A DNA stretch of 64,000 nt from Adiantum capillus-veneris (Eukaryota; Streptophyta; Polypodiopsida; Polypodiales; Pteridaceae): NCBI GenBank assembly GCA_014529385.2, contig CM043968.1:23257013-23321012 (forward strand), written 5' to 3'. The translations under genes were made by a program, and so were the position numbers. Of the stretch, positions 53,064 through 64,000 are shown piece by piece. Each line of letters opens with the position of its first letter. Positions within the stretch are counted from its first letter, which is position 1. The notes under the pieces were generated by a model. The model was not told where the DNA came from, ran no database searches, and saw nothing but the letters and a program-made list of their open reading frames with translations.

Positions 53064-53255
53064 TGAAGGAGTACGAGCGGAAGTGCGACACGAGAGAGAG
53101 TGCGAGAAGAAGAGCACGACGATATGGTGAACTCGCTCTACTGTAATGTGTAGAGCATAGTGAGTTCTTATTAGGTTTTTACAAAAGAATATGTGTACAT
53201 ACCTGGCGGCCCGCCCACTTACCTGGGCGACCACATTGGGCTTTATACCCCAACA
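53064..53255 (-). repeat. Inverted LTR at the right end of copia derivative
   Basis: The reverse complement is a full 192-bp LTR (TGTTGGGG to CTCCTTCA). It is closest to the direct partial copy (shared ACACATATTC and ATTACAGTAG variants where the 5' LTR has ACACTTATTC and ATTACATTAG). The two right-hand copies therefore derive from each other. Confidence 0.9.
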
Positions 53256-54708
53256 GAAATTAAGCTATTGACAACAACTGAGGACTGGATTTACATGGAG
53301 CCGGTCCCCCCTCTAAAAGGCTTTGTATTATAGGTTTCCCCCATCAAGGGAGACATTTTACAATACAATACTTGTGTTCCTTCAATAACTTGCTGGTGCA
53401 ACGAAGATGGAAGCTTCAAGCACCAAGCTTACACTTGAAAACACAACATCGATTCCCTCACGGACCCAAGACCTCACACACCTTCGAAGATGGTGAGAGC
53501 TAGCGGGGTATGAGAGTAGATCGAGAGGAAGAAGGAGTATTCTTAAGACAAAGAAGTATGTCTCCTCACATAATCACTCATAATAGCTTAGCATAGCTTA
53601 GTAATTAGCATGGTAGAGGAGATGATCATGCATTGGAGCTTGGCTCTTGGTTGGATTTGCATTACAAAGCCAAGAGTTGTTGGTGTAGGCCTCCCTTCTC
53701 ACAAGCTTGGAGTAGATGATGAGCTTTCCATTAAAGCTTGAGAAGGAGAGATAGTCTTATTTACTTCACACATGAGATTGTGTGAGTGTGTGTGTGATAA
53801 TGCCTTCCAAAAATCAGCCCCCTCTCTCTCTTGGTCGACCCCTCTTGCTATTTGCTCTCATGTTGGCATCCTATTGGCCCCTGCAAAGCTTAGCCAACGA
53901 CAATTAAGAAGCATAAGTAATAGCCTTGTGACATGTATCCCCCTTTCCCCTTTTTTGAAAGATTTAGGTATTTAAATAATGTAGTTAAACTCTCATTGGA
54001 CCTCTTAGTCTTCTCGCCAATAGGAATCAGGCAAGCCATTGGGTTGCTGAATGCTCATTGGACCCCTTGGGAGACTGTCCAATAGTCTTCTAGAGAGCTT
54101 AATTTCTATTGGTTCTTTTATCAAGTGTTTTAAAATGAATTAAATTGAATTTACTCTAGCCTAATTCTCATTGGTCCACCTCTATGGCCATCCAATAGGA
54201 TTTGAATGCACCTTGGGAGCAACTGGGCTAGGGAGCTGACATGTGTCTACTATGCCCTTTCTGTAAAGGGAGCTTGCAAGAGTGTGTGTGTGTGTGTGTG
54301 TGTGTTTCTCTCTCATCCCCTACATAAAAGGCTCGCCCCCTCCTAGATAGGGATGTGGAAAGACTTTTGAGTCTTCCCACAAGCATCCAATTTACCCTAA
54401 GGCTTGACCATTGGACATTACCTTTGAATTTTGGAACCTTAGCATTTTGGAAGTCTTAATGGGCTGAACCTTAGGGTCTTTGAAGCCCATTCATGCACAT
54501 TGCTCTTTTGCAGATGCCCCCCCCTTTGGATCCCTATTTTCCCTCCTTTAGATCCCTACTGTGACCGATCTACTAGCCTAACCAATATTCTAGCTTTTTC
54601 TCCCTTGGTACTTCCCCATATTAAATGATCAGTTTAACATAAGAAAATCATTTAAGAGAATTAGATATTAGTTATTATGACCGAAAGTTCACTATCCAAG
54701 ATTGGAAG

Positions 54709-56310
54709 GTAGTGATTACCACCATCACATGGGCATTGAGAAGCAATGTGCCCAAGGGAGTCAATTATGCCCAGTACCTACATGAGCAAGTAATTGGAAT
54801 GGGAATGGACAATCCAAAGTACATTGGAGGTGGAGAAGTCTTAACAAAGATTGCATACAAAACTATTGGAGCAAGAGGACAGTGGCCAAACCCACCAAAC
54901 CAGAATGAGTGGTTGAAGCTTAAAGAAGATACAAAAGATGAACCACCAATGGCACCACCTATCGCAGCACAGCTCAAGAGAAAACTAGAGACAGTACAGG
55001 AGGAAAAGTTTGAAGATCCACCAAATAAAAAAGGAAAAACGGCGATGACCAAAGAGTAAAACCCAAAATAGACCACCAGTCAAAAGACGGCTGGAATTGA
55101 GAGACTAATCGAGCAGTTCAAGGTTGAAGACAAAGAAGAGAAAAAAGAAAGAGAAGATGTTAAGGCTGAAGGATGGAATGCAACCCCACCAACACCTTTC
55201 TAAGGGCCTACCTCTCAACCGCCAAGCCCAAAGCTCTCTACATTGCAACAAATAGATTTGCCAAAGAAGGCATCGGAGGCTGGACTAACATCAAGTGACA
55301 AGGGGAAGAATGATAGGAATACTTATGAAGACCTCCTTAATACTGGATATATAATTAGAAGAGGCTTTTGAAGTCGTTTATGGCACTCCAACTCCACCAT
55401 GGGCTATAAAGAAAGAGGAAGAAAGGGGGGAGAATCCATGAGACCTGTTGACCATGGATGACCAAGAAAAAAGACAACCAGAAGATCAAGTAGTCACCAC
55501 AACCTAGAGTACGAGGGTTGGCAAAAATTCCACCAATGCCACAATGGAGACCTTTAGCCCGCCCTTGGAGACCCCCTCCAGTGGGAGTACTTCTCATTAT
55601 GGGTCACCAAGTCCCCTTAGTTGGACCATTGCCAGAGTCTACTACCAGAAGTGTGGTGACAACTAACGAAGAAGATGTTAAAGCTGCACACCAAATTTTA
55701 GATCGAATCAGAACACAATATCTCTTTGTGGTGGAAGAGAACAACATAATCAGGACACGTAAGGAGAATATAATAAGTGTGCATGACAAACTCACCAAAG
55801 AGCTGCAAAGGGATATTCAGATAGCAAAAATCCCATAGAGAGAGCAAGAGACTCAAATACATATTCAAAAGGAAGCAGAAGTAGAGAGGGATACACTCTT
55901 GCTCTAGATGGTTGAGGTATCCAAAGAAGTTGCCAACCTGCAACAAGAGGCAAAATAGAAAACAGAAGATGAGTTGGAGGCAGTACGAGATGAGCTACTT
56001 GAGCTTAAAGCCAAATTAGAGCTCCAAGATTTGACCATACAAAGGCTTAGAGCATCCCTAAGGGTTGCTCCTAGCGGATGGCAAGGCTGTGCAGGCCTTG
56101 GAAGCCCAAATCATAGCACTCCAAAAAGAGCTAAAGTTAGAACAACGACAAAGATGCACATGGAAGAAGGGTATTTAGCAGCTGAAGAATGATTAAAGAC
56201 TCAGCATCAGGAATTTCAAAAAGAGAATGACCAGCTGAAGAAGGAATTGGAAAAGATGCAAGAGCTATTGGTCAACCAAGCAAAAGAGGACACGATGAGA
56301 TAACATAAAA
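54709..56310 (+). pseudogene. Decayed relative of the third ORF of the 19-kb element
   Basis: TTITWALRSNVPKGVNYAQY and NPKYIGGGEVLTKIAYKTIG (54712-54880) match residues about 225-280 of the 1091-aa ORF. The lysine-rich linker, a YSEEEALEAVYG-like piece (about 55345) and the coiled-coil part (55970-56280) follow in order, in several frames. The N-terminus is missing and the C-terminus is cut at about 56310. This shows the third ORF belongs to the lineage, not only to one copy. It could belong to the same insertion as 41597-45262, split by chromovirus D, but pol is absent. Confidence 0.8.
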
Positions 56311-56379
56311 ATCAACTGCCTTCTTATGCCAAAGGTCTCCACAAAAACATTTTCACAAATTCCTACACACCTAGCTTTG

Positions 56380-57800
56380 CTATTGTTTGCCATTTTGACT
56401 TTGATTTTCAGATGTCTCATGGATATGCATACTTAGTCTTTTCATGAGTCCCTCTGTCATTATGCGAATTTGTGCACCCCCATCCACTATACCTTTCCTA
56501 ACCATTTTTCCTTTGATGTAACAATCTAGCACATGTGTAATGTCCTCATTCATTTCAACTTGCACAATTTTCACAATAGGCACATTCTCTTTCACCTTTC
56601 TCCTAGTGCTAACTCCCTTTGTTAATTCCCTCCTAACTTGTGGACACAATGCAAAAAACTGAGGACATGAGATATCAGGATCCTTACCTCTCATGTCTTC
56701 CAATAGGTTGTATGGAGCCATACCATGTCTAAGAGGGAAGTCTTGGAGGTTGATACGACGTCAAGTCCTCTTGGCTTCCTTCATCTCCTTCACCTTCTTG
56801 CCTTGTCCATGGTCATTTTCTGATGTGACTCCTTCTTTCTCCTTACCTTTTCTATGACGACACTTAATGCCATTTGCTTCCATGTCAAACTCATTTGAAT
56901 TTGTCACCTCTACCACGTGTACATTTGGATCCGGAAAAGGTGTAATTCCTTCCACTCCTTGTGGAGGTGGTCTTGCCCCATTTGGTCTTTGCAGAAGCAT
57001 TGATTGTTCACTAGTTCCTTCCACGTGCATTCATCACTACCCTGGCTCCCCACAAGGCAAAGGACAATTATACATCCCATGCCCAAATTCTCCGTAATTC
57101 CAACACTATAGTACTTGTTTGGATTGTGGCTCTCGCTCCTCAGCTTTCTTCGTTTGTTCCTTGGGACCTACAACTTATGAAAGATGAATTGACAAGTTGC
57201 TTAAGGATTTTGTTTAGAAGTGGATGCTTGCGTTGTCTCCTTAGGTCTAGGACCCTCTACTGGAAGCTCTCCCTAAATACACTTCAATTTTTTGTACTTC
57301 AAAGCAACCCTAGTTTTGGCGGCATCAAAGATAGCACGTGCACTTGCCTCAATTTTTACCTTGAGTGTGAAAAATAAACCCACTATGAATCTCTCCTTCC
57401 TTAGGAATTTTGCACCATCCCCGGGGCTAGAAATCTTCGCTACCCATAGAGCCCAAAGACATAGAAACTCTTGCTTGTAGGTGTAGTAATCATCTAGGTC
57501 TTTCTGCTTGTGGGAAACAATGTCTTGCCATAGTTGTTGAGTGTTTTGGGTTTTGAAAAACTATCGCTTGAAGTGATCCAAAACCTCTCTAAAGCTTCCT
57601 CTAACTTCCTCAGACAGAGACGAAAACCAAGTACTAGCATCTTTCCTGAAAACTACCTCAAACATTTTTAAGCATTCCTCATCTCCTATCACCCTTTTTA
57701 TGCGACAAACCATTTTTAAATTTGCTAAAAATAACTCAACATCATCGCCATGCACTCCGAAAAAGAGAGGATACCTTGAGATTTGGCGTCGGACCTCCAT
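56380..57800 (-). pseudogene. Antisense gypsy gag and protease relic
   Basis: On the minus strand the frame 57800-57561 is a Retrotrans_gag segment (PLFFGVHGDDVELFLANLKM, DASTWFSSLSEEVRGSFREV). A worn zinc knuckle, CWNYGEFGHGMYNC, with Y for the second C, lies near 57060-57105. A linker (57030-56761) follows, and then a protease-like frame (56721-56380) with MVRKGIVDGGAQIRIMTEGL (active site D-G-G-A). Stops separate the parts. It is a different gypsy family from the chromoviruses, perhaps the one at 1879-2610. Confidence 0.7.
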
Positions 57801-58429
57801 TGAATCAATTTCAAAGTGACAATATGTTTTTTTTTCTTAAAGAGATTTACACAATAATTTTTCTAAATTGAAATCTATTTTATAACAAAATAAAAATATG
57901 CACATTGAATGATCTATGATAGTCAACAAGAAGCAAGATGATAAGGTTTGGTGACGCGAGAATTTGTCCTACTCTTTGAGTACCAAACATGAACACCATA
58001 CGTTGTTGAAAAGGGATCTTTCTACTAATTGCAACATTTATTCTAATGTGTGGAGCAAAATGGATGGGAAAAACCTCTATTCATGGGCCATTATCCATGG
58101 TCTATGCATGACCTAATGCTAAAAATAGAACAAAAATATATACATCCAACAAACTAAGGTCGTACCTAATGAGAAGCAAAATAAAACGATTTACTAAAGC
58201 GTTTATTCTGCCCAACCTGAGAGGGCCCAAAATTCTACTAATTACTCGGTGAAATTGTAATTTAGTGCTAACAATAATATGCACCTTTTGCCTTGCAATG
58301 GGAACAAATGGTTCATACAAGTTTTCGTGATTCATGCAATCTACTTGATTATGCCAAAAGCTAAGCATTCACGCAATATGCAACAACAATAGACATCAAG
58401 ATTTCCTAATGACAGAATGCCTTGCAGAT
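57801..58429. other. No recognisable gene
   Basis: A/T-rich sequence separating the antisense gag relic from the next third-ORF relative. An 88-codon antisense frame (58368-58102) has no recognisable motif. A poly-T run is at about 57825-57838. I see nothing else. Confidence 0.5.
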
Positions 58430-60108
58430 GACCAAGGAAGCAGTGGGAGGATCCACCCTACCAAATGTTAGAGATCTCATCAAATGAGAAAGCTCACATC
58501 TCTGAGGAGGAGCTGGCAAAGATACCAGCAAGCATATTTATTGGGAGGTTTTAGGCAACGAATGGCACCAAAGTAAAGACAACCATCTTCCCAAAAGAGC
58601 TTTGGACATTGCACCAACAAAAGAAGTCATCGAGGGGTCGGCATGTCTACAAATGGACACCTTCTTCAGATTGTCGCCATGGGGTACCGATTTTTAGAGA
58701 GCCCATGAGCTGATGAGCTCGATTCAAAACAATGGCAAGGCCACATTGACGGACAACGACGGGGATAATGTGAAGGTTAGGATCATCGCAGATCTTATTA
58801 ACCAAGCTCTCCATCTACCTCCTGGAAACCATAACCTGCTACTCAAGACAAAGGCCATAGATAATGACAAAGCATTTGTCAAGCAGAAAGGGCACAAATT
58901 CACATACAAGGACTTGGTCTATTCATAAACAAAGTTACCACTATGACTAATATTCCAACATATCAAAGTAAAGAAGCCACCAAGGTACACAGAGCCAAAT
59001 TTGCACACTGCAATAGTTATGGCAATGGGGCTCTCTTAGCAAAGAGTGGTCCACTGTGACTTGGGGAGCTACATCTTGGAATTTGGTCGAGGCCAATTTC
59101 AAGAGCAACAAGAGAAACAAGACTTACATGAATGGAGGGAGAGTGCTTACCAAAATAGCATACCAAGCCCTAGGAATGATCGACCAACTACCGCCGATCA
59201 AATTTCCAAATTGATCTTTTACACAAGTCAAAGCATGCGGTCTGAGGGTAGGTGGGCCATCATTGACACCTGGTACAAAGCAAACAAGAGGACAAAGTTA
59301 TAGAAATAAGACTTTAGACAATGAGAAAATAGAGACAGACATCGAGCTCAATGGGGAAATTAAACCTAAACAAAGACCTCATCGGAGTTCCAAACCATAA
59401 CAGATGAATACGATGAGGATGAAGAAGATTTTACCATACCTCTAGTGCAAATCAAGAGGAGATCAACTGAGCCAAAAGACAAAATTTTGATCTCCCGGAC
59501 TCAGAGATCTATGGAAGAGGTGCAAAAAATGAGAGATCAAAGAAGGAAAAAGCTCACTGAGGAAAAGAGAAAAGAAGGAACATAGGGTGATGATGCAGAC
59601 AATGAAGAGGAAGATGGTCATGGCAAAACTTTAGAACAAAGAAAAGCAGAAAGGTTGGAGAGGCAGGCACTTGAAGAGAAGCTGGAAGTGGAGCATTAGA
59701 AAAATGAGAAGCTCGGGGAGTCTTATGGTGTGGTTAAGAACACACTTCAATAGCTTCTAGCAATGCAAGACGCACCGACTCCCGACTTCGACATCATCAA
59801 CTCCAACGACGGTTTTAGACGTATTGAAAGCACTTAAAGAAGAGATGGCACAAGAAAATTATGACAGACAAATCCTAACAGTAGGACACATGGCCATTCA
59901 ATCTCAAAAGGACAAAGAGATCAGGCATATCAAAGAGCAGTTGGCAAAAGCACAGGAAGAGTTAGCTACCCAGAACGTAGAACATGCCTTGGAGCGGCAA
60001 AAGAAAGACATGGAAATCGAATCCATCCAAGCCAAGGCACTTGTACCTGCTCCACCACCTGCAATGGAAAGAGAGCACACAAGGGTAGACCTACTGCTAC
60101 CATATACA
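58430..60108 (+). pseudogene. Second decayed relative of the third ORF
   Basis: MSSIQNNGKATLTDNDGDNV (58713) and KVRIIADLINQALHL match the N-terminal domain of the 1091-aa ORF (SIQKDGKATLTAMDGETVEV, then QITPQLIADALKL). The TTxTWGATSWNLVEANFK-like text near 59060 and an acidic lysine-rich part (59320-59720) follow. A coiled coil (59824-60050) ends with a KALVPAPPPAMERE segment like EGALVPALEDQ in the intact protein. The copia element cuts it at about 60108. It is more diverged than the copy at 54709, and at least six frames are used. Confidence 0.75.
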
Positions 60109-60321
60109 TGTGGTAGTGATGTGTGTGAACACACTAGGACCGCCGGGGCAATTTTTCCCTCTTTAGGAGGTTTTTTCCCCCGTGCACTGTATATACACCC
60201 ATCACTCTAGGGTTATCTATCTTTCCATTGCACACTAAGTAACACACTCTCTATTGTGTTCCTTGAGCTTCCTTCGCCTTCTCCAAGTTGTGTGTGTTTC
60301 TCTACAACCCTAATTCCAACA
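60109..60321 (+). repeat. 5' LTR of copia element
   Basis: About 213 bp, proposed from TGTGGTAGTGATG to AATTCCAACA. The right end is fixed by the primer site TGGTATCAGAGCAGGTT at 60324. The left end is set only by TG and by where the third-ORF similarity stops, so it could be a few bases off. A TATA-like TGTATATACA lies near 60187. Confidence 0.7.
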
Positions 60322-60683
60322 ATTGGTATCAGAGCAGGTTGCGTCCTCCCGGGCTTAGTTGTCAGCTGCTCCAGTAACGCTTGCTCACTTTCTCCGATTT
60401 CAGTGAGGTTTGGCGAGCGTCCGTAGATCAAAAAATATTTTGGGTAAGCTCGTAGAGCTTAGTTTGCTCAGGTTTCTGATTCCGGCTCATTTCGGCCTCC
60501 GTTTCCACTACAGGCAAGTCTGCACAGGCAATTTCGTCATTTTGTGCAAAATTTTTGTGAGTGCCATTTTTTGCATAACAGGTGCCTTATAGTCTTCTAA
60601 GGTTTGTGCTATATCGCACGTGTTGTTCCCGCTTTGTTTCTCCTATTTTTCGGGCAGTTTTCACATCAAGTGCAACATTTACC

Positions 60684-61290
60684 ATGGCTGACAACAACAC
60701 AGATGTGTTTAAGATGTTTGCTCTGTTGAGGACAGGTTGGATGGGGACAATTACCCTATGTGGGCTTATATGATGCAACATGTTATTGTGTCAAAGGGTG
60801 TCTGGAACATTGTGCAGGGCATTGATGCACGTCCTGATTCTGAGGATGTAGGCGATGTTGAGGATGTTGCAAGTCTTACTGCAAGGATTGCTACTATTAG
60901 AGTTGTTTTGCCTACGGCAGAGCCAGCTCGTTGGGATGTAAAGGATGCGCAGGCTCATGCATTGATTGTGTTATCTGTGAAGCCCACCATTTTTCCTCGC
61001 AACGGGCTTGGGATATTTTGGCTGGCCTTTATGCAAGTTGCAATGAGGCTAAAATTGCTTTGCTGTGTAAAGAGCTAGAGTCGAAGATTATGCATGAGGA
61101 AGATGATATGGACACTTTCCTTGCTAGTGTCAAGGATATCAATGAGCAACTTATTTCTACAGGTGAAGTCATTTCAGACAGTTCCCTTGTGTAGACTGTT
61201 CTTGATGCCTTACCAGATTCTTACCAGCTTTTGCTAGTACTTGGAGACTTATGACCCACGGAATCCAGAAGTTGTCAATTTTGATGCATT
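60684..61290 (+). pseudogene. gag: Copia gag, frameshifted
   Basis: The ATG at 60684 (MADNNTDVFKMF) shifts frame near 60730 to DGDNYPMWAYMMQHVIVSKG and again near 61000 (AWDILAGLYASCNEAKIALL). KELESKIMHEEDDMDTFLAS follows, the usual copia gag order. A stop is at about 61192. The nucleocapsid knuckle follows at 61504 (CQHCKANDQLIKQYP), where H and the last C are replaced. Confidence 0.85.
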
Positions 61291-62442
61291 ATGTTCATTG
61301 CTATTGCAAGAGTCACTTTCCAGAAAAACAGGACTAGACAGCGTGCAGTTGAACAGGCTTTTATTGCTTCTCAAAGAAAGGGTGGTAACAACAATGCAGC
61401 AACTTCTTATGGTTCTTCTGCGAGTGGCAAAAATTCTGTTCCCAATGCTTTTGCTGGCAGCACATCGTCTGGCAATTTTGGTGATAAGGGCAAAAAGAAG
61501 ATGCGTTGCCAGCATTGTAAAGCTAATGATCAATTGATCAAGCAATATCCTAAGTTAAAGGCCAAAGAGGCTAAGAAGAAAGAGGGTGGTTCCACTGCAA
61601 ATGCTAGTAGTTCCACTACAAATGCAGCCATTGTTGAGTCTTCTGTAAAAGGAGATTGTAATGCTGATGTTGATGCAGAATGGGCTTTTAGTGTAGACTG
61701 CACTTACAATCCTGCTGTCCATGATGCATGCATGTCAGTTGCTACAGATTCACATCTGTGGTATTTCGACAGTGATGCTACAAAGCACATTATCTCACAT
61801 CGTGAATTGTTCACCTCTTTCGAGTCTGTCCCTCATGAGAATTCAGTCACTTGTGCCAACAATGCCTTTTATCCGGTTCAGGGAGTTGGAAAGATTGTGC
61901 TTACTGCTTCTAATGGCAGTTCTTTCACACTTCTTGATGCACTCTATGTACCTGGGATCAAGAAGAATATTTTGTCTATATTTGCACTTGCTAGACTTGG
62001 ACTTGTAGTCAAACTTGTAGATGGCAGATGTATAGTTCATGATCTCAGTTTTGGTGATGAAATCATTGCATCTGGGCTTTTGTGTCGTGGGCTGTATAAG
62101 CTCACTTTGTATGACAAGCGTGGACAAAATTTTGCAAGTGCAATTGCAGATTCAAGGGCTATTTCAGATGCAAAACTTTGGCATGCACGTTTTGGTCATC
62201 TGAATTTTGCCAGTTTGCTGCGTTTGCAGAAATTTGATATGGTTGCTTCTTTTCCGCCTCTTAAAGCACCTGTCAAACATGTTTGTGAAAGCTGTATTTT
62301 GGGTAAGATGCAGCGTTCTAAGTTTCCAAAGGATGATTCAGTTCGGGCCACATGCAGGTTGCAGCTTGTGCATAGTGATGTTTGTGGGCCCATGCAAACT
62401 CCGTCCTTCGGCAACTACCTTTACTTTTGTGACTTCCATTGA
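61291..62442 (+). pseudogene. pol: Copia protease and integrase N-terminal part
   Basis: The open frame holds the damaged zinc knuckle, then WYFDSDATKHIISHRELF, where D-S-G of the protease is changed to D-S-D. KKNILSIFALARLG follows, and then the integrase H2C2 finger (LWHARFGHLNFASLLRLQ to CESCILGKMQRSKF) and the first core aspartate (VHSDVCGPM). The frame breaks at about 62415. The changed catalytic glycine alone would abolish protease function. Confidence 0.88.
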
Positions 62443-63070
62443 TGATTACTCCAGGCATGCATGGGTATTTCCGCTTAAAGCAAAGTCCGAAGTTTTTATG
62501 TGCTTCAAACAATTTTTGGCTATGGCTGAAAATGTCTTGAAATGTACTATGGGCATCCTCTGTTCCGATCGACGGGAGGAGTATATGTCTCATGAATTCA
62601 ATGCGTTTCTGGCTAGTCATGGGATAAAACACCAATGTACAATGCCTTATACACCTCAGCAAAATGGTGTTGCTGAGAGAAAAAACATGTCACTTACGGA
62701 AATGGCACAATGTATGGTCAAAAGTCAAGCTTTGCCGCATTCTTTTTGGCTTGAGGCCATCATGTGTGCCACTTATGTACTAAATAGGTGTCCTACAAAA
62801 TCTTTGCAATCTATTACTCCATATGAAGCATGGCATGGTAGAAAGCCTTCTATTGAGCACATGCGTGTGTTTGGCTGTTTGGCATATGCTTTGGTGCCAC
62901 AAACCCAGCGCAAAAAATTGGATGATAAGGCTATCAAATGTATTTTTGTTGGTTATAGTGCTGAAAGCAAAGGTTATAGGTTGTATCATTCGCAAACAAA
63001 ACGTATTCTGGTTTTCACGGGATGTATTGTTTGTGGAAGATTCTGTTCAGCCCCTATTGTCATGTACTAG
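62416..63070 (+). pseudogene. pol: Copia integrase core
   Basis: TSIDDYSRHAWVFPLKAKSE is followed by the second core aspartate region (GILCSDRREEYMS) and the glutamate (QQNGVAERKNMSLTEMA). SFWLEAIMCATYVLNRCP and the FGCLAYALVPQ and KCIFVGYSAESKGYRLY blocks follow. It ends at a stop near 63070 after a small frame change. Confidence 0.88.
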
Positions 63071-63432
63071 AGACAGTAATGTATGCTCACAGGACATTTA
63101 TGACACTTTGTTGCCTCTTTTTAGTGGTGGAAATACGAATGTAAGTTCCAATGAGGCAAATGTACAGCCTATGGGGGTTTCTGAAAATGTTACAAACCAG
63201 CCTATTATTGATGCAGATGTACATGATGTACTTGATGAGGAAAGGGCTGAAAATGAGCAGGCTAGAGGTATGCCAACATGGCTGGTGCACACTTTGCATG
63301 ATAGTAAATTGGATGCACCTTTGTCTAGTCGTACTCGTTCAAGCTCTCACCAGGCATCTTATGCATCAGATTGTTATGCTTTGGCTGTGTCTAGCTTACA
63401 TGATGTTGAGGAGCCTCTGTCTTTGGTGAAGC

Positions 63433-64000
63433 ACAGAATTCAAAAAATTGGATGGCTGCCATGCAATCAGAATATGATGCACTTATAGAAAATGACACAT
63501 GGACTTTATGTGATTTGCCTTCTGGCAAAAAGGCCATTGGTACGAAGTGGGTTTACAAGTTGAAACGCAAGCCGGATGGTGAGATCGATCGCCATAAGGC
63601 TCGACTTGTTGCAAAGGGTTATGCACAACAAAAAGGCATAGATTATGAAGAGACCTTTGCTCCCACTTGTCGTATGACTACTGTGTGTTTTCTATGTGCA
63701 TTGGCAGCTCATTTTGGTTGGGATGTACATCAATCAGACATTGTTACTGCTTTCTTGAATGGTGACATATTTGAGGAAGTTTATGTAACGCAGCCTCGCA
63801 GTTTTGTCAAGAAAGGACAAGAGGACAAAGTGTGCAAATGTAACAAGGCTTTGTATGGGTTGAAGCAATCTCCTCGTGCTTGGTATGAGAAAGCTGATAC
63901 TCATTTGGTCAAACAAGGCTTTCGTAACAGTCCAACAGAAAGCACATTGTATGTAAAGCGTGAGGGTGATGTACTTCTCATTGTGGTTCTTTATGTAGAT
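63433..64000 (+). pseudogene. pol: Copia reverse transcriptase, partial
   Basis: After a frame change near 63432 the RT reads MQSEYDALIENDTWTL, then KAIGTKWVYKLKRKPDGEID, RHKARLVAKGYAQQKGIDYE, FAPTCRMTTV, DVHQSDIVTAFLNGDI, ALYGLKQSPRAWYE and VVLYVD. The window ends in the middle of the YVDD active site. This stretch has no stop, so the break is only upstream. Confidence 0.9.

Larger units (their letters stand above)
50910..53255 (+). mobile_element. Gag-only copia derivative with inverted 3' LTR
   Basis: A 2346-bp insertion flanked by GAAAT at 50905-50909 and 53256-53260. It starts TGTTGGGGTAT and ends ATACCCCAACA, because its last LTR is the reverse complement of its first. The order is a direct LTR of 192 bp, a Met primer site, a leader, an intact gag ORF, a direct partial LTR (52875-53046), a 17-bp joint and an inverted full LTR (53064-53255). 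No protease, integrase or RT is present. Both ends are thus U3 ends, yet integrase-like insertion took place, as shown by the target duplication. It lies in the LTR of chromovirus D. Confidence 0.92.
50733..54681 (-). repeat. 5' LTR of chromovirus D, interrupted
   Basis: On the minus strand this LTR runs from about 54681 (GTCATAATAACTAATATCTA) to 50733 (ATGTTACA) and is followed by the primer site. It is split at 50909/53256 by the copia derivative. Without that insert it is about 1.6 kb. It is diverged from the LTRs at 11757 and 39654 but keeps landmarks such as GGAGCCGGTCCCCCCTCTA (complement) and a TG microsatellite near 54283-54304. Confidence 0.8.
60109..64000 (+). mobile_element. Ty1/copia element, 5' part
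   Basis: LTR, Met primer site, gag, protease, integrase and the first part of RT occur in copia order (integrase before RT). The element runs off the right edge. It is inserted in a third-ORF relic. Several frameshifts disable it. Its gag and LTR are unlike those of the copia derivative at 50910, so it is a different family. Confidence 0.92.

Overview
The window is a block of nested LTR retrotransposons from a large, repeat-rich land-plant nuclear genome. Plant-type Ty3/gypsy and Ty1/copia elements, initiator tRNA-Met and tRNA-Asp primer sites, 5-bp target duplications and the lack of any operon-like gene run all point that way. Some protein styles made me think of a fern or another non-flowering plant, but the sequence alone does not settle this. 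I see no complete cellular gene, no tRNA or rRNA gene and no CRISPR array.

Layout. 1-1878: 3' end and 3' LTR of chromovirus A, abutting a decayed antisense gag-protease piece (to about 2610). 2600-5560: a repeat-laden stretch, then decayed coding-like fragments. 5575-11548: a third LTR family (LTRs of about 1.26 kb) in tandem, with one internally deleted copy, a gag-like region, a long acidic ORF and a fold-back end. 11656-11756: a scrap of a possible SET-domain exon. 11757-39283: chromovirus B, whose 5' LTR is split by a 19,075-bp gypsy element (13271-32345, TSD CAAGT) and whose 3' LTR is split by a minus-strand solo LTR (38198-39266, TSD ATGAC). 39284-41420: a longer copy of the same possible SET exon, split by a solo chromovirus LTR (TSD TTGAG). 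41597-45262: decayed gag-protease related to the 19-kb element. 45263-54681: chromovirus D on the minus strand, its 5' LTR split by a 2.3-kb gag-only copia derivative (50910-53255, TSD GAAAT). 54709-60108: two decayed relatives of the third ORF of the 19-kb element, either side of an antisense gypsy gag-protease relic. 60109-64000: a copia element that runs off the window inside its RT active site.

The 19-kb element is the centrepiece. Its order is LTR, tRNA-Asp primer site, leader, gag-protease ORF (1562 aa, intact), pol (RT, RNase H, two H2C2 fingers, integrase, then a second aspartic-protease domain), an internal polypurine tract, a 2.8-kb spacer, an intact 1091-aa coiled-coil ORF, a second polypurine tract and LTR. 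Nine near-identical 24-bp palindromes sit in the leader and spacer only. The two LTRs differ by roughly 14 substitutions over about 942 bp (counted by eye), so it is fairly young, yet pol carries three frameshifts and a stop while the outer ORFs are open.

The strongest candidates for something undescribed are: the palindrome array with the duplicated leader-ORF-PPT architecture; the second protease domain; and the gag-only copia derivative whose 3' LTR is inverted but which still has a clean target duplication.
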